Positions 17,065 to 24,938 of a stretch of 64,000 nucleotides of DNA are shown here, one piece after another. The position numbers and the translations under genes are program-made. Below the pieces are notes generated by a model. It ran no database searches. It had not been told where the DNA came from and saw only the letters and a list, made by a program, of their open reading frames with translations. Positions within the stretch are counted from its first letter, which is position 1; the number at the start of each line of letters is the position of its first letter. This DNA comes from Nocardia anocheti (GTDB lineage: Bacteria > Actinomycetota > Actinomycetes > Mycobacteriales > Mycobacteriaceae). The stretch covers positions 310,001 to 374,000 of the forward strand of contig NZ_JAQQFV010000005.1 of the NCBI RefSeq assembly GCF_029675105.1, read 5' to 3'.

Positions 17065-18196
17065 CTTCCGCGTCTACCCGACGCCGGGTCAGCGGGCATC
17101 GCTGGCGCGGGCGTTCGGTTGCGCGCGGGTGGTGTACAACGACGGACTGCGCATGCGGCAGCAGGCCCGTGCGGCAGGGTTGCCGTACGTGAGCGATGCC
17201 GAGCTGTCGAAAGCGTTGACCACCGTCAAGAAGACCCCGGAACGTGCTTGGTTGGGCGAGGTGTCGTCGGTGGTGCTGCAACAAGCGCTGGCCGATCTGA
17301 ACACCGCCTACCGCAACTTCTTTCAGTCGGTGATGGGGAAACGCAAGGGTGCGCGGGTAGCGCCGCCGAGGTTCCGGTCCCGCAAGGACAACCGGCAAGC
17401 GATCCGGTTCACGCGTAACGCCAGATTCGCGGTCACCGCGGGCGCGAAGCTGCGTCTACCGAAGATCGGCGACCTGAAAGTCGTGTGGTCGCGGGAACTG
17501 CCCTCGGCCCCGTCGTCGGTCACGGTTATCAAGGACGCGGCGGGCCGGTACTTCGCGTCGTTCGTCGTGGAGACCGTTACCGAGGCGCTGCCGCAGGTCG
17601 ATTCCGAAGTCGGTATCGACTTGGGTTTGACCACGTTCGCGGTCCTGTCGGATGGCAAGACGATCGCCTCGCCGAAGTTCCTGCGTCAAGCCGAACGTAA
17701 ACTCCGCAAGGCGCAACAAGCGTTGTCGCGCAAGCGGAAAGGGTCCGCGAATCGGGCCAAGGCTCGGATCGCGGTCGCCAAGGCGCACGCGAAAGTGGCT
17801 GACACACGCCGGGACTGGGCGCACAAGCACTCGACACAGATCATCCGCGACAACCAAGCGGTGTATGTCGAGGACTTGTGTGTGAAGGGTCTGGCTCGGA
17901 CCCGGTTTGCGAAGTCGGTTCATGACGCGAGCTGGGGCATGTTCACCGCCATGTTGGAGGAGAAAGCGAACCGGTACGGGCGGCACTTCTCGAAGGTGGA
18001 CCGCTGGTTCCCCTCGACCCGGCTGTGTTCGGTGTGCGGGGTGGTCGGCGAGAAGAAGCCGTTGCACGTCCGGGAATGGACATGTACGTGTGGCATCAGC
18101 CACGACCGCGACTTGAACGCGGCACGCAATATCCTCGCGGCCGGACAGGTCGAGAGGTTAAACGCTTGTGGAGGGGCTGTGAGTCCAGCCGCTTAG
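17048..18196 (+). CDS. tnpB: TnpB, RNA-guided RuvC-type endonuclease
   Basis: 382 aa, full length for the family. The N-terminal wedge/helical part covers about 1-180 and the RuvC domain 185-365. The three catalytic acidic residues are visible: Asp191 in GIDLGLTTF, Glu275 in YVEDL and Asp353/Asp355 in HDRDLNAARNIL. A zinc ribbon sits between the last two motifs (Cys327-x2-Cys330 and Cys346-x-Cys348). TnpB proteins of IS200/IS605 elements are guided by an RNA from the element's right end and cut DNA next to a short motif, which favours retention of the element. The frame is uninterrupted, so the nuclease may still work although its partner tnpA is dead. The start is GTG at 17048. Confidence 0.93.
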   Translation: MQLRYNFRVYPTPGQRASLARAFGCARVVYNDGLRMRQQARAAGLPYVSDAELSKALTTVKKTPERAWLGEVSSVVLQQALADLNTAYRNFFQSVMGKRKGARVAPPRFRSRKDNRQAIRFTRNARFAVTAGAKLRLPKIGDLKVVWSRELPSAPSSVTVIKDAAGRYFASFVVETVTEALPQVDSEVGIDLGLTTFAVLSDGKTIASPKFLRQAERKLRKAQQALSRKRKGSANRAKARIAVAKAHAKVADTRRDWAHKHSTQIIRDNQAVYVEDLCVKGLARTRFAKSVHDASWGMFTAMLEEKANRYGRHFSKVDRWFPSTRLCSVCGVVGEKKPLHVREWTCTCGISHDRDLNAARNILAAGQVERLNACGGAVSPAA

Positions 18197-18290
18197 CGGC
18201 AGGCGAGCCCCGGTGAAACAGGAACCCACCGACAGCGGCGATCAGGGTCGCTAGTAGGAATCTCCCGCCTTCGGGCGGGAGAGGATGTCA
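18100..18290 (+). ncRNA. Candidate omega (reRNA) guide scaffold of TnpB
   Basis: In characterised IS200/IS605 systems the guide RNA spans the 3' end of tnpB and the right end, and its guide is the flanking DNA. This interval covers the tnpB tail, the about 65-bp region after the stop and the right-end hairpin CTCCCGCC-TTCG-GGCGGGAG (18262-18281). If the element ends at GATGTCAA (about 18290), the guide would begin with AGCTGTGGCTCACGTC at about 18291. The extent is inferred by analogy; the 5' boundary is arbitrary. Confidence 0.5.
18262..18281 (+). repeat. Right-end hairpin of the IS element
   Basis: An 8-bp perfect stem CTCCCGCC/GGCGGGAG with a TTCG tetraloop, followed by AGGATGTCAA-like terminal sequence. 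Subterminal hairpins of this kind are what Y1 transposases recognise at IS200/IS605 ends. Confidence 0.75.
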
Positions 18291-18369
18291 AGCTGTGGCT
18301 CACGTCATTCGGGCCGGGGCGGCGATCGCGGGCCGGGCGACGGCACGCGCGATCCCGATGGAGCAGAGC

Positions 18370-20022
18370 ATGACCGATGTCGTAGACCCGCAGCAGCTGG
18401 CGGCCCGGGTCGCTGCGGGCCTGACCGCGCCCGGCGCCCCCTTCGAGCTCACCGTCGAACCCGTTCTCGGCGTACCGATTCCGGTGCTGGCCCACCGTCG
18501 CCGCAGTCTGCGCGAACTCCTCGAACACTCGCTGTGCTGGGGCGAGCGCGACTACCTGGTCACCGAGGACCGCCGCCTGTCGTTCACCGACCACGCCGCC
18601 GCGGTCGCCGCCCTGGCCACCGCGCTGGCCCGCCGCTACGGCGTGGGCAAGGGCGACCGGGTCGGCATCCTGGCCGCCAACGGCCCCGACTGGGTGATCG
18701 CCTTCTGGGCCGCGCAGTGTCTGGGCGCGATCCCGGTCGGCTACAACGCCTGGTGGGCCCCGCCGGAGATCGCCTACGGCCTCGACCACACCACCCCCAC
18801 CGTCGTGATCGCCGACGCGAAAAGGGCCGCGCGCCTGGCGGATACGGGCACCGCGATCCCCGTCCTGACCATGGACGCCGACCTGCCCGCGCTGATCACC
18901 GACTTCGCGGGCGCCGAACTCCCGAATACGCCTGTCGCCGAGGACGATCCGGCCGTCATCCTCTACACCAGCGGCACCAGCGGCAGGCCCAAGGGCGTGG
19001 TTCACTCCCACCGGAACATGGTGGCCGTCAGCGACTATCACCGATTCACCGACGCGATGCTCGCCTCCTTCACCGGACGGTCGGTCGGCGACGGCCCCAG
19101 CGAACGCCGCTACCTGGTCACCGCCCCGCTGTTCCACATCGCCAGCCTGCACAATCTGGTGGTCCCGCGCCTGGTCGCCGGTGCCGCGGCGGTCTTCCCG
19201 CACGGCGCGTTCGAGGTGGGCCGGGTGCTGAGCCTGGTCGACCGCGAACGCGTCACCAACTGGGCCGCCGTGCCCACCATGGCCTCGCGCCTGCTGGAAC
19301 ACGATGTCGCCCACCACGATCTGTCCTCGCTGACCGCCCTCTCGCTCAACTCCGCACCGACCTCCCCTGCCCTCCTGGCTGCCCTGCGCGCGAAGCTCCC
19401 GTCGCTGAACCTCTCGCTCACCACCAGCTACGGCCTCACCGAGAGCGGCACGGCCGCCACCGTCGCCACCCCACTGGACCTGGCCGCCGACGACGCCTCG
19501 GTCGGCCGACCGATCTTCGGCGTCGAGGTGCGCGTCCGCGACGCCGACGGCACCGTCCTGCCCGACGGCGTCGAGGGCGAGATCTGTATCCGCAGCCCGT
19601 ACGTCATGCTCGGCTACTGGCACGACGAAGCGGCCACCGCCCGCGCGATCGATGCCGAACGCTGGTTGCGCTCCGGCGATTTCGGCACCATGACCGACGG
19701 CCGACTCACCGTCTCCGGCCGCCGCACCGACCTGATCCTGCGCGGCGGCGAGAACGTCTATCCGGTCGAGATCGAGAACGTCCTGAGCGAGCACCCCGCC
19801 GTCACCGAATGCGCCGTCTTCGGCGTCGCCCACCCCGACCTCGGCCAGGAGGTCGCCGCCGTGGTGGTCGCCGAGTCCGGCGCGATCACTCCGGACGAGC
19901 TGCGCGCCTTCGTCGCGGCCCGGCTCGCACACTTCAAGGTCCCCGCCCACTGGCGCCTCACCACGGACCCGTTGCCGCGCAATGCGACCGGTAAGGTGAC
20001 CCGCCGCAATCTGACGGTCTGA
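18370..20022 (+). CDS. Acyl-CoA synthetase / AMP-dependent ligase (FadD-like)
   Basis: About 550 aa, ANL superfamily. It activates a carboxylic acid (likely a fatty acid) with ATP and joins it to CoA. The P-loop [11 protein letters not shown] is at about 198-208. The A8 hinge region [19 protein letters not shown] begins near 434, followed by [16 protein letters not shown], and the A10 lysine is in NATGKVTR near 542. The start is the ATG at 18370 ([13 protein letters not shown]), 6 nt after GGAG; an ATG 12 nt earlier and upstream in-frame codons run into the IS right end. The IS sits about 80 bp upstream, so the original promoter may be altered. Chain length specificity is not evident. Confidence 0.9.
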   Translation: MTDVVDPQQLAARVAAGLTAPGAPFELTVEPVLGVPIPVLAHRRRSLRELLEHSLCWGERDYLVTEDRRLSFTDHAAAVAALATALARRYGVGKGDRVGILAANGPDWVIAFWAAQCLGAIPVGYNAWWAPPEIAYGLDHTTPTVVIADAKRAARLADTGTAIPVLTMDADLPALITDFAGAELPNTPVAEDDPAVILYTSGTSGRPKGVVHSHRNMVAVSDYHRFTDAMLASFTGRSVGDGPSERRYLVTAPLFHIASLHNLVVPRLVAGAAAVFPHGAFEVGRVLSLVDRERVTNWAAVPTMASRLLEHDVAHHDLSSLTALSLNSAPTSPALLAALRAKLPSLNLSLTTSYGLTESGTAATVATPLDLAADDASVGRPIFGVEVRVRDADGTVLPDGVEGEICIRSPYVMLGYWHDEAATARAIDAERWLRSGDFGTMTDGRLTVSGRRTDLILRGGENVYPVEIENVLSEHPAVTECAVFGVAHPDLGQEVAAVVVAESGAITPDELRAFVAARLAHFKVPAHWRLTTDPLPRNATGKVTRRNLTV

Positions 20023-20146
20023 ACGCCCGATCCCGGCGTACCTGTGCCGATGTCCGCGGCCAGGCGTGGGGCGGCCCCGTGTGTGCGCCGGTATCCCGAT
20101 CTGCCACGCTCACCAGTGTCCTTGTCCACGGCCGAGAGGACGCGAC

Positions 20147-20488
20147 ATGCCGGACGCGAACCGGATCACCTGGGGCAAACCCCGCAAGCCCACCGACGCC
20201 GACCGCGACGCCCTGCGCGCCGACCTGCTCGCCAAGGCCCGCGCCGTGCGCGCCGACGGCTGGGCCGCCCACCGCGACACCTGGCCCGCGACCCAGGTCG
20301 CCGTGGTCGCCTACCTGCTCGGCGACACCGAGGTCCTCACCGAACTCGAGGAAACCGACGCCACCGTGCTGAGCCGGTTCGCCGCCGACCTCTACGGTTT
20401 CGTCGGCGGCCGCAAGGACAACGAGAAGGGCCTGGTCGACACCCAGGCCTGGTTCGACACCGTCCGCAAGGCGCTCGGCCCCGCGTGA
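20147..20488 (+). CDS. Conserved hypothetical protein, about 113 aa
   Basis: Small soluble protein starting MPDANRITWGKPRKPTDADR, mostly charged helices with one hydrophobic stretch (ATQVAVVAYLLGDTEVL). GAGAGGA precedes the ATG by 6 nt. It ends 7 bp from the convergent oxidoreductase gene. I recognise no domain, and no function is assigned. Confidence 0.75.
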   Translation: MPDANRITWGKPRKPTDADRDALRADLLAKARAVRADGWAAHRDTWPATQVAVVAYLLGDTEVLTELEETDATVLSRFAADLYGFVGGRKDNEKGLVDTQAWFDTVRKALGPA

Positions 20489-20495
20489 GCCGTGG

Positions 20496-21668
20496 TCAGG
20501 CCGGAGCGCCGGGCCGCAGCACGCAGCGGGTGGTGCTGTAGATGGTCGGCACGCACTCGTTGCAGTGCGTGCACAGCGACGGTGTGTCCGCGTCGGTCTG
20601 CCAGCGGCGGATCAGATCCGGCTCGCGCAGCAGCGCGCGGCCCATGGCGACGAAGCCGAACCCGTCGTCGATGGCCTGCTGCGCGGTCGCTCGGTCGGTG
20701 ATGCCGCCGAGCAGGATCACCGGCACCGTCAGCTCGTCGCGGAACCGCGCGGCCTTCTCCACGAGATAGGCCGGGCGATAAGGGTATTCGCGCAGGAACT
20801 GCTTGCCGACCAGGCGGAAGCCCCAGCGCACCGGGATCGGTAGCGTCTTGGCGAAATTCGCGCGTGGGGCGTCGCCACGGAAGATGGCCATCGGGTTGAG
20901 CAGGGAACTGCCCGCGGTGAGTTCGATGGCGTCGACCGCGCCGTCGTCCTGCAGCCAGCTCGCCACCTGGAGCGACTCCTCGATCGAGAGGCCGCCGCGC
21001 ACACCGTCTTCCATGGTGAGCTTGGCGGTCACCGCCATGGTGTCACCGACCGCGTCGCGCACCGCGCGCACCAGTTCCCTGGCCACCCGCGCCCGGTTGA
21101 CCAGCGGTCCGCCGTAGTCGTCGCGGCGTCGGTTGAGCATCGGGCTCAGGAACGCACTCGCCAGATAGTTGTGCCCGAGATGCACCTCGACGGCGTCGAA
21201 CCCCGATTCCTTCGCGAGGCGGGCCGCGCGCGCGTGCGCCGCCACCACCTCGGCGATGCCGAGCGCGTCGGGAGTCTTGGTGAACCGCATCCCGAGCGGA
21301 TTGAACATCCGACTCGGCGCCAGCGCGGGCGCCCCGTTGGACCGGGCATTGGCCACCGGCCCCGCGTGCCCCAGCTGCGCGCTCACCGCCGCCCCCTCGG
21401 CGTGCACCGCGTCGGTGAGCCCGCGCAGCCCGGGCACCGCCTCCTCGCGCATCCAGATCTGATGCCGATCGGTCCGCCCACCCGGCGCCACCGCGCAGTA
21501 GGCCACCGTCGTCATCCCGACCCCGCCCGCCGCCACCTCCCGATGGAACTCCACGAGTTCCTCGGTCACCAACGCCTCGGGCGTGCGCCCCTCGAACGTG
21601 GCCGCCTTGATCACCCGATTACGCAGGGTGAGCGGACCGAGAACCGCGGGTGCGAGGACATCGCTCAT
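20496..21668 (-). CDS. Old Yellow Enzyme-family NADH:flavin oxidoreductase
   Basis: 390 aa, an FMN-binding TIM barrel. It opens with LGPLTLRNRVIKAATFEGRT, and the substrate-site pair H-x-x-N is in EVHLGHNYL. The arrangement FLSPMLNRRRDDYGG is the family hallmark, and the phosphate loop GFGFVAMGRALLREPDL is near the end. A Cys-rich tail (CTHCNEC...C) resembles the [4Fe-4S] site of the 2,4-dienoyl-CoA reductase branch, but the protein stops after this domain and lacks the second flavin half. Natural substrate unknown. It follows narI on the same strand after 62 bp and could be the last gene of the nar transcript. Confidence 0.9.
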   Translation of the reverse strand: MSDVLAPAVLGPLTLRNRVIKAATFEGRTPEALVTEELVEFHREVAAGGVGMTTVAYCAVAPGGRTDRHQIWMREEAVPGLRGLTDAVHAEGAAVSAQLGHAGPVANARSNGAPALAPSRMFNPLGMRFTKTPDALGIAEVVAAHARAARLAKESGFDAVEVHLGHNYLASAFLSPMLNRRRDDYGGPLVNRARVARELVRAVRDAVGDTMAVTAKLTMEDGVRGGLSIEESLQVASWLQDDGAVDAIELTAGSSLLNPMAIFRGDAPRANFAKTLPIPVRWGFRLVGKQFLREYPYRPAYLVEKAARFRDELTVPVILLGGITDRATAQQAIDDGFGFVAMGRALLREPDLIRRWQTDADTPSLCTHCNECVPTIYSTTRCVLRPGAPA

Positions 21669-21730
21669 GTCCGAAAGTGAAACACGTTCCAGTTCTGTCC
21701 GGCAAGGGGTGCGACCCGCTCAGTGGACGG

Positions 21731-22486
21731 TCACCAGCGATCCGGGGTGACCGGGGCGTCCCACGCCTTGGCGAAGCGGGTCTTGTCCTTGGTCTCCACT
21801 TCCTTGCGGCGATAGACGATGTAAGGGCGGGTGAGGTAGCCGACGGGGGCGCTGAACATGTGCACCAGGCGGGTGTAGGGCCAGGCGAAGACCAGGGCGA
21901 GCACGACCAGGCCGTGCAGCTGGAAGGTCCACGGCACGCCGACCATCAGACCCGGCTCCGGGCTGATCGAGAACAGGCTGCGGAACCAGGGCGAGACGGT
22001 CTCGCGGTAGTTGTAGGTGCCCCACAGCAGGTTGGAGCCCCAGGTGTTGAGCAGCCCGGTGACCAGCGCCAACGTGAGCAAGGTGTACATCAGCACGTCG
22101 TTGCGGCTGGTGTTGGTGCGCACCGCCGGGATGACCAGCCGCCGGTAGCACAGGATCGCCACCCCGGCGACCACCATGAGCCCCGCCACCGACCCCGCGC
22201 CCACGGCCAGCAGGTGGTAGGCGTGCTCGGAGATCCCCACCGCGTGTGTCCACGACTCCGGGATCAACAGGCCCATCACATGCCCACCGAACACCCCGAG
22301 CATGCCGAAGTGGAACAGCGGACTGCCCAGCTGCAACAGCTTGGACTCGTAGATCTGCGAAGACCGCGTCGTCCACCCGAACTGGTCGAACCGGTACCGC
22401 CAGACATGGCCCAGCACAAAGGATGTCGCGGCGATGTAGGGCAGGATCAGCCACAGGCCTTCGGGAACGGGAATGGTGGCGTTCAT
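21731..22486 (-). CDS. narI: Respiratory nitrate reductase gamma subunit
   Basis: 251 aa with five predicted membrane helices. NarI carries two b haems, takes electrons from menaquinol and passes them to NarH. Haem-ligand His residues are in SPLFHFGMLGVFGGHVMG and in the last helix pair (TFQLHGLVVLALVFAWPYTR, then LVHMFSAP). The ATG overlaps the narJ stop (ATGA). Last subunit gene of narGHJI. Confidence 0.95.
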   Translation of the reverse strand: MNATIPVPEGLWLILPYIAATSFVLGHVWRYRFDQFGWTTRSSQIYESKLLQLGSPLFHFGMLGVFGGHVMGLLIPESWTHAVGISEHAYHLLAVGAGSVAGLMVVAGVAILCYRRLVIPAVRTNTSRNDVLMYTLLTLALVTGLLNTWGSNLLWGTYNYRETVSPWFRSLFSISPEPGLMVGVPWTFQLHGLVVLALVFAWPYTRLVHMFSAPVGYLTRPYIVYRRKEVETKDKTRFAKAWDAPVTPDRW

Positions 22487-23163
22487 CGTCGGCCTTCCGT
22501 GGCGTCGAACAGCGAGGGGTCCATGGCGAAGGGTTCGAGACCGACCTCTTCCTCGGGCGGTCCCTGAGCGGCGAGTTCGGTGATGCGGCGGCGATCGGCG
22601 GTGGTCACCGGCGGGAGGGTCTGGAGCACCGCGGCGAGCACGCCCGCGTAGGGAGAGTTGTTGTCGCCCAGCGACAGTCGCAGCAGTTCGAGCACCGGCA
22701 CGTGCTCGCCGAGCAGCCGTTCGCCGCCGATCGGGTCGACGGTGGCGGCGAATTCCAGCAGCACCGGCAGGTGGTCGGGCAGTTCCTCGTCGCCGAGTTC
22801 CACCCCCGCCTGGCGGTAGGCGTGCTTGAACCGCAGCAGCGCCATACCGCGCTTACGAGTGTCGCCGTAGGCGTAGAAGGTCAGGTGCAGGCTGGCCCGG
22901 CGGCGCAGGTCGAAGGTCTCGACATAGCGCTGCGCGACCTCGATGGCCGGGGTGTCGCGCAGGTAGGTGAGCACCGCGTCGAAGTGCACCCGCACGTCCT
23001 CGGGCAATTGAGTTGCGGCGGAAGTGATCCGTGCGAGCAGACTCAGAGTCTGCTCGCCGGGGTAGTCCAGCAGCAGGGCCGCCAGCCGCCACACGATCCG
23101 GCGATCGTGCTCGGCCATGACGGCGACCGGCTGCGGGCGACGGCGGATCGAGAGCAGGCTCAT
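22483..23163 (-). CDS. narJ: Nitrate reductase molybdenum cofactor assembly chaperone
   Basis: 226 aa, NarJ/DmsD-type helical chaperone that holds apo-NarGH while the molybdenum cofactor is inserted; it is not part of the final enzyme. Family features are WRLAALLLDYPGEQ near the start, FDLRRRASLHLTFYAYGDTR and RLSLGDNNSPYAGVLAAV. The start is the ATG at 23163 after GGGGAGC. The next upstream in-frame candidates lie inside the narH tail. Overlaps narI by 4 nt. Confidence 0.93.
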   Translation of the reverse strand: MSLLSIRRRPQPVAVMAEHDRRIVWRLAALLLDYPGEQTLSLLARITSAATQLPEDVRVHFDAVLTYLRDTPAIEVAQRYVETFDLRRRASLHLTFYAYGDTRKRGMALLRFKHAYRQAGVELGDEELPDHLPVLLEFAATVDPIGGERLLGEHVPVLELLRLSLGDNNSPYAGVLAAVLQTLPPVTTADRRRITELAAQGPPEEEVGLEPFAMDPSLFDATEGRR

Positions 23164-23218
23164 CGGTGCTCCCCCGCGGTCTCGCGCTGGTGGGCAGCGG
23201 CAGGGCCCCGGGCCGCGC

Positions 23219-24937
23219 TCATTTCGCCGCTCCGCTGACGGCGGCGTCGGTGGCAGCGGCGCCGTTGCCGCTACCACCGGATCCGGCGCCGTTGCCGGAA
23301 TTCCCCTTGCCGTTCGCACCGTTGCCGTTGTGCCCGTTGCCGTTTCCGGTGGGCAGGAGCCCCGAGGTGGATCGCCCGTCCCAGTTGAGCAGGTTGATCC
23401 GCCCCGACTTCTCCTCGGGCGCGGCCTGATTCGTGTCGGCCAGCGAGAACTTCTCCACCACCTGGTCGAACGCGGTCATGCCCGGTCCGCCGTCGGTGTC
23501 GAGGCTGCATCCGGTCGCCAGCGAATCCAGCTCGTGCGCACGGGATGTCGCGCCGGACGGGATCACGTAGCGGTGCTCGTACTTGGCGATGGCCAGCAGT
23601 CGGTACATCGCCTCGATCTCCTCGGGCTCGAGCCCGATCGAGGGCGCGATGTGCTCGGCGGGTTCCTCGCCGAGGTTCACCGACCGCATGAAGGCGCGCA
23701 TCCCGGCCAGTCGCTGTAGCGACGCGCGCACCGGCCCGATCTCACCGGCGGTGAACAGTTCGGCCAGGTACTCGATCGGGATGCGCAGCGCGTCGATGGC
23801 GCCGAACAGATTGCCCGCGTCCTCGCCGTCGTGCCCGGTCTCGGTGAGCACGTCCACCACCGGCGACAGCGGCGGCACGTACCAGACCATCGGCATGGTG
23901 CGGTATTCCGGATGCAGCGGCAGCGCCAGCTGGTAGTCCACGATCAGCTTGTAGACCGGCGAATCCTGCGCGGCGGCAATCCATTCCGGCGAGATCCCGG
24001 CCTTCTCCGCCTCAGCGATGACGCGCGGGTCGTGCGGATTGAGGAACACCCCGAGCTGCGAGGGGTACAGGTCCTTGGTGTCGGTGACCTGGGCCGCCTC
24101 GAGCACCGCGTCGGCGTCGTAGAGCATCACGCCGATGTAGCGCAGCCGCCCGACGCAGGTCTCCGAGCACACCGTCGGGATGCCCACCTCCACGCGCGGG
24201 TAGCAGAAGGTGCACTTCTCGGCCTTGCCCGTCTTGTGGTTGAAGTAGATCTTCTTGTACGGGCAGCCGGTGATGCACTGGCGCCAGCCACGGCACTTGT
24301 CCTGGTCGACGAGCACGATGCCGTCCTCCTCGCGCTTGTAGATCGCGCCCGAGGGGCACGACGCGGCGCAGGAGGGGTTGAGGCAGTGCTCGCAGATGCG
24401 CGGCAGGTAGAACATGAAGGTCTCTTCGAACTCCAGTTTCACCTTGTCCTCGAGCTTGCCGAGCAAGGGGTCCTTGCCGACCGCCTCGGGACCCGAGCCC
24501 AGGTCGTCGTCCCAGTTGGCACCCCAGGTGACCTTGGTGTCCTCGCCGGTGATCAGCGACTTGGGCCGCGCGACGGGCGTGGTGTCGGTGGGCGGGGAGG
24601 CCAGCAGGTTGTCGTAGTCGTAGCTCCACGGCTCGTAGTAGTCCTCGACCGTGGGCAGATCCGGGTTGGCGAAGATGTTCATCAGGCGCTTGAACCGTGA
24701 CCCCGACTTGAGGGTGAGCTTGCCGCGCTTGTTCAGCGTCCAGCCGCCCTTCCACTTCTCCTGATCCTGGTACTGGCGCGGATAGCCCTGTCCCGGACGG
24801 GTTTCCACATTGTTGAACCAGACGTATTCGGTACCGCCACGGTTGGTCCAGGCCTGCTTGCAGGTCACCGAGCAGGTGTGACAGCCGATGCACTTGTCCA
24901 GGTTCATCACCATGGCGAGCTGAGCCATTACGCGCAT
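23219..24937 (-). CDS. narH: Respiratory nitrate reductase beta (Fe-S) subunit
   Basis: 572 aa. It carries three [4Fe-4S] clusters and one [3Fe-4S] cluster between NarI and NarG. The Cys groups are visible: CIGCHTCSVTCKQAW near the N-terminus, CEHCLNPSCAASCP near the middle, CRGWRQCITGCP (the Trp replaces a Cys, as at the [3Fe-4S] site), and CTFC with CSETC. The ATG at 24937 is one base after the narG stop; an ATG at 24928 is also possible. Unusual: after the conserved end the protein continues with an about 45-residue Gly/Asn-rich tail (TGNGNGHNGNGANGKGNSG...), not expected in the family. Confidence 0.94.
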   Translation of the reverse strand: MRVMAQLAMVMNLDKCIGCHTCSVTCKQAWTNRGGTEYVWFNNVETRPGQGYPRQYQDQEKWKGGWTLNKRGKLTLKSGSRFKRLMNIFANPDLPTVEDYYEPWSYDYDNLLASPPTDTTPVARPKSLITGEDTKVTWGANWDDDLGSGPEAVGKDPLLGKLEDKVKLEFEETFMFYLPRICEHCLNPSCAASCPSGAIYKREEDGIVLVDQDKCRGWRQCITGCPYKKIYFNHKTGKAEKCTFCYPRVEVGIPTVCSETCVGRLRYIGVMLYDADAVLEAAQVTDTKDLYPSQLGVFLNPHDPRVIAEAEKAGISPEWIAAAQDSPVYKLIVDYQLALPLHPEYRTMPMVWYVPPLSPVVDVLTETGHDGEDAGNLFGAIDALRIPIEYLAELFTAGEIGPVRASLQRLAGMRAFMRSVNLGEEPAEHIAPSIGLEPEEIEAMYRLLAIAKYEHRYVIPSGATSRAHELDSLATGCSLDTDGGPGMTAFDQVVEKFSLADTNQAAPEEKSGRINLLNWDGRSTSGLLPTGNGNGHNGNGANGKGNSGNGAGSGGSGNGAAATDAAVSGAAK

Positions 24938-24938
24938 G

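Larger units (their letters stand above)
16755..18290 (+). mobile_element. IS200/IS605-type element, decayed left side
   Basis: Contains a degraded Y1 transposase gene on the minus strand and a complete tnpB on the plus strand in the divergent IS605 arrangement. The right end carries a hairpin and ends near GATGTCAA. The left boundary is uncertain: the 3' end of tnpA and probably the left terminal hairpin are missing, and the element abuts a CCCGGT-T-ACCGGG palindrome (16748-16760) just after the LuxR gene. It lies between the LuxR regulator and the acyl-CoA ligase, about 80 bp before the latter's start. The element probably cannot move by itself. Confidence 0.8.
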
